Source: a virus. Taken from it: 64,000 bases of DNA. The notes beneath the pieces are model-generated. The model saw nothing but the letters and a program-made list of their open reading frames with translations, was not told the DNA's origin and did not search any database. Positions 1 to 7,669 of the stretch are shown here, piece after piece. The stretch lies in the IMG/VR virus record IMGVR_UViG_3300028873_000014, positions 1 to 64,000 of that record; one strand, given 5' to 3'. The position numbers and the translations under genes are program-made. Numbering within the stretch: the stretch's first letter is position 1; the number at the start of each line of letters is the position of its first letter.

Positions 1-9
1 GCACTACTG

Positions 10-243
10 ATGTTAGTTGACTTTCTTAGAGAAACAGAAGGAGATATAGTAAATTATCTAAGTGATGATAGTTATATACCCAATCAAGTAGCAGAAATAG
101 CAACAAGATTGAAAGTACAGTACCTAAATAACCTTCCCCCAACACAGAATGTTGAACAACTTGACCTGGAAAAAGCAATTGAAGAAATACGTAAGGATAA
201 ACCTTCTTGGGATAAAATGGATAAAAAATACAGAAAACAATGA
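10..243 (+). CDS. Hypothetical protein, possibly 5'-truncated
   Basis: Not recognised. It is a 77-aa acidic and basic protein with a predicted helical C-terminus ending in a Lys/Arg-rich tail. The reading frame is open back to base 1, so the true start may lie left of the window; ATG at 10 is only the first visible one. Its stop overlaps the ATG of the next gene (ATGA), so it belongs to the coupled plus-strand early operon. Confidence 0.6.
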   Translation: MLVDFLRETEGDIVNYLSDDSYIPNQVAEIATRLKVQYLNNLPPTQNVEQLDLEKAIEEIRKDKPSWDKMDKKYRKQ

Positions 244-584
244 ATGAAGAAAAGGGTTTATGGGGGAAAATGAGAGAACAAGGTAATAGGGTAAGTTTTG
301 ATCTGTCTAAACCAATATCAGAAGAAGAACTAATAGAAACCTTTGAGTTGTTACGAAAACAAGATGAAGAGCGAAGGAAAAGAATGGATAAGGAGTATAC
401 CCCTATAGAACAAATAACGCTGAAGGATATAGAGGATGAATTAGCTAAATGGGGAAATGATCTACCAAGATCATTAATGGCAAAAGTTAAAATAGCTGGT
501 ATGTATAGTGATTTACCAATAGGAGTTGTAAAAGTTTACCTAGAAGCAGTACAAAGAGAAGTTGATAAACTAAAACTGAAATAA
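240..584 (+). CDS. Hypothetical protein (114 aa)
   Basis: Not recognised. A soluble, charged, mostly helical protein with no Cys clusters or membrane segment. The ATG at 240 overlaps the previous stop by 4 nt, and its own TAA overlaps the next ATG (TAATG), so translational coupling on both sides supports the start and the gene. The middle is rich in Glu, Lys and Arg (about residues 35-60). No function can be inferred beyond membership of the early operon. Confidence 0.65.
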   Translation: MNEEKGLWGKMREQGNRVSFDLSKPISEEELIETFELLRKQDEERRKRMDKEYTPIEQITLKDIEDELAKWGNDLPRSLMAKVKIAGMYSDLPIGVVKVYLEAVQREVDKLKLK

Positions 585-931
585 TGGAACTGACTAAAGA
601 AGTACTAGTAGAATTAGGATGGAAGTTTCACGGAGGTTTCTACTGGGAACTTACCTGGAACACAGATTGTGATGAAATATCCAATAGAGGACTATCCTGG
701 AGATTAAACTTCGTAAACCCCAATAGAGCATTGCATATAGACTGTTATGAAAGAAATGCATTTGAATGGGAAAGGTGTTATCAAGGTCCATGTCATACTG
801 TAACTGATTTGCTCACTATCATGGGGATGCTCAAATTAGAAAACAAGAGTGAGTTATATACAGAAAATGATGCCTCTTGGACAGATAATACAGAATCTAC
901 AGAAAGAATAAGTGAAGATTACCCAAATTAA
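584..931 (+). CDS. Small phage protein with LTKE...GW N-terminus
   Basis: A 115-aa protein of unknown function. Its N-terminus (MELTKEVLVELGWKF) followed by aromatic-rich beta-like segments resembles the gene at 6907-7218, whose residues from 19 on read MITKEEIIECGWEY. Both look like one family of small phage early proteins that begin with a short helix ending in G-W/F and continue as a beta sheet. The start overlaps the previous stop (TAATG). The acidic, Thr/Ser-rich C-terminus (about residues 95-115) looks disordered. Confidence 0.6.
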   Translation: MELTKEVLVELGWKFHGGFYWELTWNTDCDEISNRGLSWRLNFVNPNRALHIDCYERNAFEWERCYQGPCHTVTDLLTIMGMLKLENKSELYTENDASWTDNTESTERISEDYPN

Positions 932-941
932 AACCAAAGAA

Positions 942-1388
942 ATGAACAAGATACTAAGTATAGATCCTGCGACAAAATTAGGGTGGGCCGTAAGTAATAG
1001 TTTATATGGTATGGAAAACCTGAAAACACAAAGTGGTGAGAGTAGTGGGTTCAAGCTTATAAAGTTTAAGTCATTTCTACAGAAGATAATAGATACAGAA
1101 CAAATTAGTTGTGTGGCGTATGAACGTCCTGGGGGAAGATTCAAGAACGATATAATGAGTCATGCAAAGTTTGTAGCTATTATAGAAACAGTCTGTATAG
1201 AAAACGGTATAGAATATAAGGCGTTTTCTCCATTAGAGATAAAATCTTTTGCTACAGGTAAAGGAAATGCTAATAAAGAAATGATGATACAAGCAGCTAA
1301 GGATAAGTATGGGTATACAGGAAATGATGATAATATAGCAGACGCGTTACATATCCTAAATCTTGCTAACAAAAACTATAATGAATGA
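942..1388 (+). CDS. RuvC-like Holliday junction resolvase
   Basis: A 148-aa RNase H-fold nuclease of the RuvC type, expected to cut branched DNA during phage recombination or before packaging. Motifs in the right order: strand 1 with the first acidic residue (SIDPATKLGWA, D8), the second acidic strand (VAYERP, E61), and the C-terminal acidic pair in DDNIADALH (D129/D130 and D134). About 150 aa is normal for phage RuvC-like enzymes. The open frame extends to a GTG at 912, but ATG 942 sits just after the upstream stop and places the catalytic strand at the N-terminus as in the family, so I chose 942. Its stop overlaps the next gene by ATGA. Family is clear; the exact substrate is inference. Confidence 0.82.
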   Translation: MNKILSIDPATKLGWAVSNSLYGMENLKTQSGESSGFKLIKFKSFLQKIIDTEQISCVAYERPGGRFKNDIMSHAKFVAIIETVCIENGIEYKAFSPLEIKSFATGKGNANKEMMIQAAKDKYGYTGNDDNIADALHILNLANKNYNE

Positions 1389-1948
1389 TAACAAATGACA
1401 ACGAAAAGAAGTTACTCAGGGATGGGTATATAGAAGAGTACAAAAGGCTTACAGGACATAAGTTATTATGTGTAGAACAAAAAAGGAAGAGAAGGATAAC
1501 AAAGTACCAGGGAGTAGCAAGAAAACATATCCTGTTAGTAGCTGCAGAGTATTCCGGAATACCCCTCGATGACATAATAGGTAAGAGCAGAAGGAGAGAA
1601 ATAGTTGCTATCAGGCAGTTGATCAGTTTCTTATTACGCGAAATGCGAATAACCCTGACAGAGATAGGTAGGATAGTAAACAGTGACCACACAACAGTAA
1701 TGAGTACTATTGACCTGCTCACGGGGAGAATGAGTGTAGATAAGGAGTTTAAGGCGGAGTATAGAGAGTTCAAAGAGTACTGCCTGGAAAAACTCGATGG
1801 TAATAGAAGAACACTCCTGGACACTCATCAAAAAAAAGCAATAGTTGATAGCTATCGGGGAGGAGGAATATCATCTAAGGAACTAGCTGAGATATATAAT
1901 GTGGATCAATCAACAATTAACAGAATTTGCCAAAAAACAAAGAAATGA
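1385..1948 (+). CDS. Orphan DnaA domain IV fused to a helix-turn-helix
   Basis: A 187-aa DNA-binding protein. Residues about 42-115 match the DNA-binding domain IV of the initiator DnaA: SRRREIVAIRQL (68-79) and the signature DHTTV (101-105), which in DnaA reads the DnaA box. The AAA+ ATPase (domain III) is absent. The C-terminus (about 149-184) is a second helix-turn-helix of the resolvase or homeodomain kind (SSKELAEIYNVDQSTINRI). The N-terminal 40 residues are basic. A role at the phage origin or as a regulator that binds DnaA boxes is inference. It is coupled to the RuvC-like gene upstream (ATGA) and the coiled-coil gene downstream (ATGA). Confidence 0.78.
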   Translation: MITNDNEKKLLRDGYIEEYKRLTGHKLLCVEQKRKRRITKYQGVARKHILLVAAEYSGIPLDDIIGKSRRREIVAIRQLISFLLREMRITLTEIGRIVNSDHTTVMSTIDLLTGRMSVDKEFKAEYREFKEYCLEKLDGNRRTLLDTHQKKAIVDSYRGGGISSKELAEIYNVDQSTINRICQKTKK

Positions 1949-2262
1949 TACTAGAAGAAGCACTTAAGAGTATTGATGAAAAAGAAGATCAGATAGATAA
2001 ACTAAAAGAAGAAATCTCTGATCTTAGAAAGAATTTAATAAACATAACCCCATTTACTAAAGGGGAAAAAGTTAAAGTCATACAACTTAGAAACAAATTC
2101 TATAAAGAAGATAAGGATAAAGAAATAGAATGTTTTATAACAGGAGTAGACTACACATGGGGTAAGACACTAAAGTATCAGTTTAACAAGATAAAGAAAG
2201 ACGGTACTATAAGTGCCCAAAGTGCTGGTATTTATGGATATGATAAAATTGAAAAGATATGA
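1945..2262 (+). CDS. Coiled-coil protein with SH3/KOW-like C-terminus
   Basis: A 105-aa protein of unknown function. Residues about 1-35 are a heptad-like acidic/basic helix. The rest looks like a small beta barrel with a KGEKVKVIQ segment. The open frame starts with TTG at 1927, but ATG 1945 overlaps the previous stop as ATGA, the usual arrangement in this operon, so 1945 is preferred. Its TGA overlaps the next ATG at 2259. Confidence 0.6.
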   Translation: MILEEALKSIDEKEDQIDKLKEEISDLRKNLINITPFTKGEKVKVIQLRNKFYKEDKDKEIECFITGVDYTWGKTLKYQFNKIKKDGTISAQSAGIYGYDKIEKI

Positions 2263-3377
2263 ACCTGGCACCAAAACAAAGTCAAGAAAAAATGACAGAG
2301 CGCGATTACCGATCCATTAAAGATAGGGTAAACTACAGTGCCTTGAAATTACTAAATGATGATAGAGAAAAGTTTTTTCGTCAACTGGTCCTAGGGGAAG
2401 TAGGAAAAGAAAAACAAAGTGTTTCTATAACTATGGGATCGATGATGCATTCTCTTTTGTCCGGCATAAAAGAGGATTTTGATACTAAGTTTCATGTATC
2501 ACAAATCATCCCCCCGAGTGAAACAACACATATGGGTATGTTAATAGACGCACTCTATTCACGATACATGCAAAGTGTAAACGAGTTCCATGAACAGCAA
2601 GATAGTTTTAAGGTAATCTTCAATGATGCTCTACAAAAAGTTAAGTATGACGCTAGTGGCCAACAGGTAACCTTTAAAAAAGCAAAAGATGATGCCGCAA
2701 TACTGGCAATGTTTGAAGGAACCAATAATGAACTATACTTTAAAGAACTTATTGAGAATTGCGACAAGACTACTGTTACTATACCTATGATAGAAAAGGC
2801 AGAGAGACTAGTACAGAAGGTGAAAGATCACCCCGTAACAGGCATGTATGCTAACTGCTACAACGGACAGGATGACGGGTTAATTGAGGTACACAATGAA
2901 TTACCGATCCTTTTCGATATAGGGGAACTAAAATGTAAATGCCTACCGGATAAGTTAATCATAAATCACGGGGAAAGTGTTGTAGAACCACTTGACTGGA
3001 AAACGACTTGGGTAGCATCAGAGAGTATAGAAGGGGTTTATACAAAGTACGGATATTACCTACAGGCAGCGTTTTACAACCTGGGAATTAAGGAATGGAT
3101 GAAACAAAATAATCTAGGGAACTACACCTTAGAACCAATTAAGTTTGTATTTTGTGATACAGGTGGTTTCTCGGACCCCTTTATATTAAAACTCTCTCAA
3201 GATGATTTAGAAAGAAGCATGAGAGGCTTTAAAATACGTGGATATAGATATAAAGGTGTTGAGAGATTGTTAGAGGAGTTACAACATCACCTATCTACAG
3301 GAAACTGGACAAGTTCGTACGAAGAGTATAAAAACAAATCAGTAATATCACTAAACTTGCAGTATGGTAGCAGGTAA
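2259..3377 (+). CDS. PD-(D/E)XK exonuclease (RecB/Cas4/YqaJ-like)
   Basis: A 372-aa nuclease of the PD-(D/E)XK superfamily, probably a DNA exonuclease for recombination. Visible core: GSMMH (60-64), the usual small-x-x-x-His element before the core; D231 in LPDKLI; D246-W-K248 in PLDWKTT, the (D/E)xK pair; and a following helix YGYYLQAAFY with the Q-x3-Y typical of RecB-like members. Length fits phage exonucleases that work with a recombinase, and a RecA-type recombinase lies 1.7 kb downstream. The ATGA overlap at 2259 supports the start, though ATG at 2292 (MTERDY) is an alternative. Confidence 0.82.
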   Translation: MNLAPKQSQEKMTERDYRSIKDRVNYSALKLLNDDREKFFRQLVLGEVGKEKQSVSITMGSMMHSLLSGIKEDFDTKFHVSQIIPPSETTHMGMLIDALYSRYMQSVNEFHEQQDSFKVIFNDALQKVKYDASGQQVTFKKAKDDAAILAMFEGTNNELYFKELIENCDKTTVTIPMIEKAERLVQKVKDHPVTGMYANCYNGQDDGLIEVHNELPILFDIGELKCKCLPDKLIINHGESVVEPLDWKTTWVASESIEGVYTKYGYYLQAAFYNLGIKEWMKQNNLGNYTLEPIKFVFCDTGGFSDPFILKLSQDDLERSMRGFKIRGYRYKGVERLLEELQHHLSTGNWTSSYEEYKNKSVISLNLQYGSR

Positions 3378-3400
3378 TTAAATAACAAAAACAAATAAAT

Positions 3401-4183
3401 ATGGAAACATCACAAGTCGCAACAACACAACAGAAAAAGAAGAAAGAAATTAAATGGTGGTATCCTGGTAAGAAACAAAGGGATTATGATAATGACTGGG
3501 GAAGTGTTTACTTTAGAAAGTTTAAAAATCCCACTATTGCTATTAAGATGGGACCAGCATCCTATTTTGATAATAGGTTAAGTATTCACATAACCTTGCT
3601 CTGGATAAGTATCTTTTTACATCTTCCTATTTATAGTAAAATAACAGATGAGTGCGAGACACCTACATTTGGGTTCTACTATCATAGTAATTCATTAGTG
3701 TTATGCTGGAACATGAAAAATAAGTTCATTCACATGCCTTGGGATATGGATTGGGTTAGAACAAGCAAGTTACGTAGTGATGGTACTTGGTATACAGAAA
3801 GAAAAGGCGATGTAAAAAAGTGGAAGAAGAATAATCCAGGGAAGTCGGTAGGTGAAAGATGGGAAGCAGAAAAGTTACTAGAAGGAGAACTTTGGAAAGA
3901 AACGCATCATTACTATTACAAAACCAAGTATAAAGAAGAGCAGGATGATATAGATGCTACTATAAGAGTTAGTGAAATGGAATGGCGACCCAGATGGTTT
4001 AGATGGACAAAATTATTTGCTAAAATAAGAAAGAGCATTGATGTAGAGTTTAGTAAAGAAGTCGGTAGCGAGAGAGGTAGTTGGAAAGGCGGATGTACAG
4101 GATGTGGTTACGAAATGCTACTGGGGGAACAACCTATAGATACTTTGGCTAGAATGCAAAAAGAAAGAACTTTTGACCGATAA
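3401..4183 (+). CDS. Conserved phage protein, Trp-rich, unknown function
   Basis: A 260-aa protein rich in Trp and Tyr, with a basic start (KKKKEIKWWYPGKK) and one hydrophobic stretch (about residues 60-80, ITLLWISIFLHLP) that may be buried rather than membrane-spanning. The C-terminus (GSWKGGCTGCGYEMLLGEQP, then DTLARM) resembles a tail I associate with conserved proteins of Bacteroidota and other phages; that is recall, not a search. No enzyme motif is seen. The start follows a strongly A-rich 23-nt leader without a Shine-Dalgarno sequence, typical of Bacteroidota. Confidence 0.65.
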   Translation: METSQVATTQQKKKKEIKWWYPGKKQRDYDNDWGSVYFRKFKNPTIAIKMGPASYFDNRLSIHITLLWISIFLHLPIYSKITDECETPTFGFYYHSNSLVLCWNMKNKFIHMPWDMDWVRTSKLRSDGTWYTERKGDVKKWKKNNPGKSVGERWEAEKLLEGELWKETHHYYYKTKYKEEQDDIDATIRVSEMEWRPRWFRWTKLFAKIRKSIDVEFSKEVGSERGSWKGGCTGCGYEMLLGEQPIDTLARMQKERTFDR

Positions 4184-4199
4184 TAAAGATTATAGAAAA

Positions 4200-4319
4200 A
4201 TGATAATAACGTTAACCAGTGCATTTAATTATATTAAGTCAGTAGATAAAATGCATTTAATTCCAAGTAATAATGTTATGGAAATTATACAATTCGCAAA
4301 TCAATTACTAACATTATGA
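4200..4319 (+). CDS. Small ORF (39 aa), candidate gene
   Basis: A short frame in the otherwise empty 4184-4315 gap. It starts at ATG 4200 and ends with TGA 4317-4319, overlapping the next ATG (4316) as ATGA, exactly the junction type of the surrounding operon. The peptide begins MIITLTSAFNYIK and is mildly hydrophobic with no family match. Coupling geometry is the only support. It could instead be an untranslated leader. Confidence 0.4.
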   Translation: MIITLTSAFNYIKSVDKMHLIPSNNVMEIIQFANQLLTL

Positions 4320-4516
4320 TAGTACAAGAAACCTACTTAGTAGAGTATTTGAATAGAGTAATTCCTCTGTATATAGGAAGAGATAAACAAACTGCAGTAT
4401 ATAGATACTATGCTCAATTTGGTAACACAAGTGAATTTGATGGAGCACAGATAGTAGAGTTTGAGGAGATAAATGAAGAAACTGCACAAGAGTTAATCAA
4501 AAATAGTTCGATATGA
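4316..4516 (+). CDS. Small hypothetical protein (66 aa)
   Basis: Not recognised. A small acidic, probably alpha/beta protein (VEYLNRVIPLYIGRDKQTAV). Its TGA overlaps the next ATG (4513) in an ATGA junction. Its size and position fit the small accessory proteins common in phage early operons. Confidence 0.55.
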   Translation: MIVQETYLVEYLNRVIPLYIGRDKQTAVYRYYAQFGNTSEFDGAQIVEFEEINEETAQELIKNSSI

Positions 4517-4737
4517 GAACTTGGCAGGAAATAATCGAAATAGAAATGATGGATTGTGATCACCGAGATATTGAAAAACTTATAGAAAACCCATTAGTAG
4601 AATGGGCTATGCGATTATATGCAAAAGAAGTAGTAGAAGATATGGAAGAAAGAATGTGGGAGTTTGTCGATCCAAGAGACTGCCCAGGGGGGTGGGATTA
4701 TACAGAAGAATATAAAGATTGGAAACAAAAACTATAA
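4513..4737 (+). CDS. Small acidic hypothetical protein (74 aa)
   Basis: Not recognised. A very acidic 74-aa protein, helical, with many Glu and Trp residues (KEVVEDMEERMWEFVD). Charge and size would be compatible with an inhibitor or DNA mimic, but nothing specific supports that. It starts in an ATGA overlap with the gene before it. Confidence 0.55.
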   Translation: MRTWQEIIEIEMMDCDHRDIEKLIENPLVEWAMRLYAKEVVEDMEERMWEFVDPRDCPGGWDYTEEYKDWKQKL

Positions 4738-4747
4738 AATCACACAC

Positions 4748-5101
4748 ATGAAAAGATATTGGTTATTTCAAGCAGATCAATACTATCCTAATGGGGGAAT
4801 GAGCGACTTTATAGGGGACTACGATAGTGTTTCAGAGTGTGAGGGGGCAAGAACAGCAAACTTTGATCCAAATCTTAGTCTTAATGATGTAGTAGAACTA
4901 TGGAAAACATTACAAAAAACAACCCCGCTAGAAGAACTTAAAAAGATAAGACCTAATTATCAGGAGATGTTCAAACAAGTAGAGAGAGGTAGAGATACCG
5001 GGTATCATATCTTAGATATCCAGGAAAGAGTAATAGTACAAGGATGGGATCAGTTTGAGAAGAAAGTAATAGAAAGAACACCATTAACAGAGTTTAAATA
5101 A
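4748..5101 (+). CDS. Hypothetical protein (117 aa)
   Basis: Not recognised. A soluble alpha/beta protein starting MKRYWLFQADQYYPNGG. The open frame extends upstream to 4664, but that would overlap the previous gene by over 70 nt, and ATG 4748 has an A-rich leader (AAATCACACAC) closely like the leader of the recA-like gene at 5112 (AAATCATACACA), so 4748 is preferred. Confidence 0.6.
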   Translation: MKRYWLFQADQYYPNGGMSDFIGDYDSVSECEGARTANFDPNLSLNDVVELWKTLQKTTPLEELKKIRPNYQEMFKQVERGRDTGYHILDIQERVIVQGWDQFEKKVIERTPLTEFK

Positions 5102-5111
5102 ATCATACACA

Positions 5112-6155
5112 ATGGCAGGTAAAAAGAAAGATGATGAAGAAGTAAAACAGAAGGACCCCTTTGCTGCAATGAATGAAAAATACGGAAAAGGTTCTGTGAT
5201 ACTGGCAAACTCAAAAGGGTTTGACAAGGTAAAAGAAGTTACTTCTACAGGCAGTTTAACTTTAGATATAGCAACTGGTATTGGGGGAGTTCCTAAAGGG
5301 GGTAAAATAACTCAAATAATAGGAGGGGAGAGTGCATCTAAAACAACTTTATCATTACATATAATTGCGGAAGAGCAGAAAAAAGGAAATTTATGTGCCT
5401 TTCTTGATGTGGAAGGGACATACTCGTCAGAGTATGCAACTTCAATCGGTGTGGATGAATCAAAGCTCTATATAGTCAATGTAGAGACTTTCCTAGATAA
5501 GAAAAAGGAAAGTGAGACAAAAGCAATATCAGGTGAAGAATGGTTAGAGATATTAGGTGATCTATTAGATACAAAACAGTTTGGTATTATAGTGTTGGAT
5601 AGTGCTGCAGAGTTATGTCCGAAAGCAGAGTTAGAAGGAGGACAGAGTTATTCTGGTATAGGGGTAATGGCAAGAATGATGAGTAAAGGATTAAGGACAA
5701 TTACGGCAAAACTGTTACCGACGAATACAGGTCTGGTAATATTGAATCAGTATAGAATGTCCCCTGGAAAGTATGGTGACCCTCGTGTGGAGGCGACAGG
5801 TGAAGCCTTGAAGTTCTATACAGCACTTAAAATTGAGATCAGTAAGTCACTGGATAAAGATGGAGATGGTGTATATGGCATACAGGTAAAAGCAAAAATT
5901 ACAAAGAGTAAAGTTTCTGCACCGTATGGAACTGCAAGTTACTATGTAGAATTTGGTAAAGGTATACAGAGAATAGATGAGATAATAGATCTGGCGATAG
6001 AGCACAAGATAATAAAAAGTGCCACAGGGCATTACAGTTACAATGAAGAGAAGTTATGTCATGGGTTTGATAAACTGAAACAGTTGTTTATTGACAACAG
6101 CGAGTTTGCAACAGATGTTGAATGTAAAGTGTTAGAAAAGCTAAAAGAGATATAA
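5112..6155 (+). CDS. RecA/UvsX-type recombinase
   Basis: A 347-aa strand-exchange ATPase. Residues 71-78 (GGESASKT) align with the RecA Walker A GPESSGKT; the Gly before Lys77 is Ser. The second ATPase strand IIVLDSAAELCPKAELEGG is a near match to RecA IVVDSVAALVPKAEIEGE. The N-terminal start (DPFAAMNEKYGKGSVI, then TSTGSLTLDIATGIGGVPKG) also follows bacterial RecA rather than T4 UvsX. Length is close to bacterial RecA (about 350). It lies in the same operon as the RuvC-like resolvase and PD-(D/E)XK exonuclease, giving a self-contained recombination set. Its TAA overlaps the next ATG. Confidence 0.92.
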   Translation: MAGKKKDDEEVKQKDPFAAMNEKYGKGSVILANSKGFDKVKEVTSTGSLTLDIATGIGGVPKGGKITQIIGGESASKTTLSLHIIAEEQKKGNLCAFLDVEGTYSSEYATSIGVDESKLYIVNVETFLDKKKESETKAISGEEWLEILGDLLDTKQFGIIVLDSAAELCPKAELEGGQSYSGIGVMARMMSKGLRTITAKLLPTNTGLVILNQYRMSPGKYGDPRVEATGEALKFYTALKIEISKSLDKDGDGVYGIQVKAKITKSKVSAPYGTASYYVEFGKGIQRIDEIIDLAIEHKIIKSATGHYSYNEEKLCHGFDKLKQLFIDNSEFATDVECKVLEKLKEI

Positions 6156-6601
6156 TGAGTGAAGAGAAAAAAGAATCAATAGTAAGTTCTCTCTACGCTC
6201 AAAAGAGGCATCATGAAAGTAAGATAACCTACTGGAAGAAGCAGAAGAAAGATGTGGATGAAAATCTTAGGAAGCATTTAGAACAACTATCTGCAGTAGA
6301 AAAGAAGTTAGAGAAAATTGTAGGTAGGGAGATCGTAATTACCAGTCACTTCATAAGTCGCTACCATGAACGTATAAACCCCGTGAGCACTATAGATGAT
6401 ATGAGGCAGCATATACTAACAGAACAGTTTATTAACATGACGAGTACCCTGGGAAATGGTGAATACCCTATAGATGATGGCAAGTACAGAGTAATTTTTG
6501 AAGATAATAAATTACTCACAATCACTAAACCTTTCTCGGGGGAAGAATTAAGAGAACATAGGAAAGTTAATCGTAAAAAATATGGAAGAGAACATAACTG
6601 A
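6155..6601 (+). CDS. Coiled coil plus small C-terminal domain, unknown
   Basis: A 148-aa protein of unknown function. Residues about 1-55 form a charged helix or coiled coil. Residues about 60-135 form a compact domain starting VITSHFISRYHERI, a pattern like small phage and toxin-related domains that begin I-T-x-H-A-x-x-R-x-x-E-R. I cannot tell whether it is a RelE/BrnT-like fold. It is coupled to recA upstream (TAATG) and overlaps the next gene by 20 nt. Confidence 0.55.
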   Translation: MSEEKKESIVSSLYAQKRHHESKITYWKKQKKDVDENLRKHLEQLSAVEKKLEKIVGREIVITSHFISRYHERINPVSTIDDMRQHILTEQFINMTSTLGNGEYPIDDGKYRVIFEDNKLLTITKPFSGEELREHRKVNRKKYGREHN

Positions 6602-6905
6602 TCAAAAACCTGTTAAGCCACATGAATCTATTCTATTTGAAAATGAAATGGCAATGAGGTTACAGGAAAGCATAACTGATAGCTATAACAAGTGGAGTGA
6701 TTTTATGTGTGATGCATCGGCTAAGTATTGTCAAACAGTCGAAGGGTCACATAGGTTTACGTTGTATGGATTACATCAGGAATTAATAAAGTTACGTAAA
6801 AGTATAAGCAAAGATGCCCCTACACAAGCAGTAATAATTGATCATCTGCTCAAGGGGTTACAAAACTCTATAGACGCAGGAGAAGATATAACTAAACTGA
6901 TATAA
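6582..6905 (+). CDS. Hypothetical helical protein (107 aa)
   Basis: Not recognised. A predicted all-helical soluble protein with no clear motif. It overlaps the previous gene by 20 nt and is followed within 1 nt by the next ATG at 6907, consistent with operon membership. Confidence 0.55.
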   Translation: MEENITDQKPVKPHESILFENEMAMRLQESITDSYNKWSDFMCDASAKYCQTVEGSHRFTLYGLHQELIKLRKSISKDAPTQAVIIDHLLKGLQNSIDAGEDITKLI

Positions 6906-6906
6906 C

Positions 6907-7218
6907 ATGGAAAAGAAACTAAAACCACTCGAAGAAAAGAAAGGTAAAAGAATATCAAAAATGATAACTAAAGAAGAAATAATAGAATGTGGATGGGAAT
7001 ATAACCAAAACATTTGCGATCTACCTGAGATAGGTTTTCTGTATGAAATAAATAGAGGATTTACACAATGGGAAATGCATTATAACTCTGAAAATGGAAA
7101 AATGCAGATAGAGAAAATATTTGACAGTGGAGTAGAAGGAATTGTTTTAGATTGTAAAATACATAACAAAGAAGAACTTCTAGGAGAAATGGCCTGGTTA
7201 AATATCAAGCAAAAATGA
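6907..7218 (+). CDS. Small phage protein, GW family (likely paralogue of 584-931)
   Basis: A 103-aa protein of unknown function with a basic lead (residues 1-18) and then ITKEEIIECGWEY followed by beta-like aromatic segments, similar in plan to the gene at 584-931. An internal ATG at 6961 would give an 85-aa form starting directly at the conserved part and may be the real start. The downstream end overlaps the next gene by ATGA. Confidence 0.55.
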   Translation: MEKKLKPLEEKKGKRISKMITKEEIIECGWEYNQNICDLPEIGFLYEINRGFTQWEMHYNSENGKMQIEKIFDSGVEGIVLDCKIHNKEELLGEMAWLNIKQK

Positions 7219-7583
7219 ATAGAAAACCAATGAAACGCTCTGGGGGAACTCTAAAGAAATCAGGGAAAATAAGAACTAAACCTACTCCCCCCGAGAAGAA
7301 GAAAGAACAACAAGAGCAGAGAGAAAAAGATTGGGAGTTTTACAGAGAAATTTGGAATGAACGTGAGCACAAATGTCAAGTTACTGGGGAATGGTTAGGG
7401 AATGAACTAAAGAGTATTTTTGTGGAACATCTTTTGGAAAAAAGTGTGTTTCCTCAGTTCAGGTATGAGAAAAGAAATATAGCTTTGGTATCGGGCGATA
7501 TACATATGAGAAAGACTAACGGTTTTCCTCATCCTATCCATCAGCAACTTATAGAAAAAGCACGCAAAGAACTACTACTATGA
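7215..7583 (+). CDS. NinG/HNH-like nuclease homologue with lost zinc ligands
   Basis: A 122-aa protein resembling phage NinG/Rap-type HNH proteins: a basic N-terminus (1-35), then FYREIWNEREHKCQVTGEWLG, FVEHLLEKSVFPQFRYEKRN and SGDIHMRKTNG. In the family the first block usually carries Cys-x2-Cys and the last Cys-x2-Cys-His. Here only one Cys is left (KCQVTG) and the final pair reads SGDIH, so zinc binding is doubtful, while His in EHLL and DIH is retained. A reduced HNH nuclease acting on recombination intermediates is plausible given recA and ruvC-like genes nearby. Confidence 0.6.
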   Translation: MNRKPMKRSGGTLKKSGKIRTKPTPPEKKKEQQEQREKDWEFYREIWNEREHKCQVTGEWLGNELKSIFVEHLLEKSVFPQFRYEKRNIALVSGDIHMRKTNGFPHPIHQQLIEKARKELLL

Positions 7584-7669
7584 AAATAAATAAAAATTCA
7601 TTAGATCCCACAAAAGGCTAAGAAACAATGGAAATAAACAAAATATTAAAAGAGATATTTAATGGATGA
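7580..7669 (+). other. Two 13-codon mini-ORFs in the gap before 7662
   Basis: Between the NinG-like gene and the 227-aa gene lie ATG frames 7580-7621 (MKINKNSLDPTKG) and 7628-7669 (MEINKILKEIFNG). The first starts in an ATGA overlap with the upstream stop and the second runs into the next ATG. They may act as leader peptides or coupling frames, or be chance. Nothing else is seen in this gap. Confidence 0.25.

Noticed and set aside
4184-4315. A tRNA or other structured RNA in the gap.
   Set aside because: No cloverleaf arms or conserved T-loop found; the AT-rich stretch is better explained by the small ORF.
4513-4737. Anti-CRISPR or DNA-mimic assignment for the acidic 74-aa protein.
   Set aside because: Acidity and small size alone are not enough; no family motif is seen.
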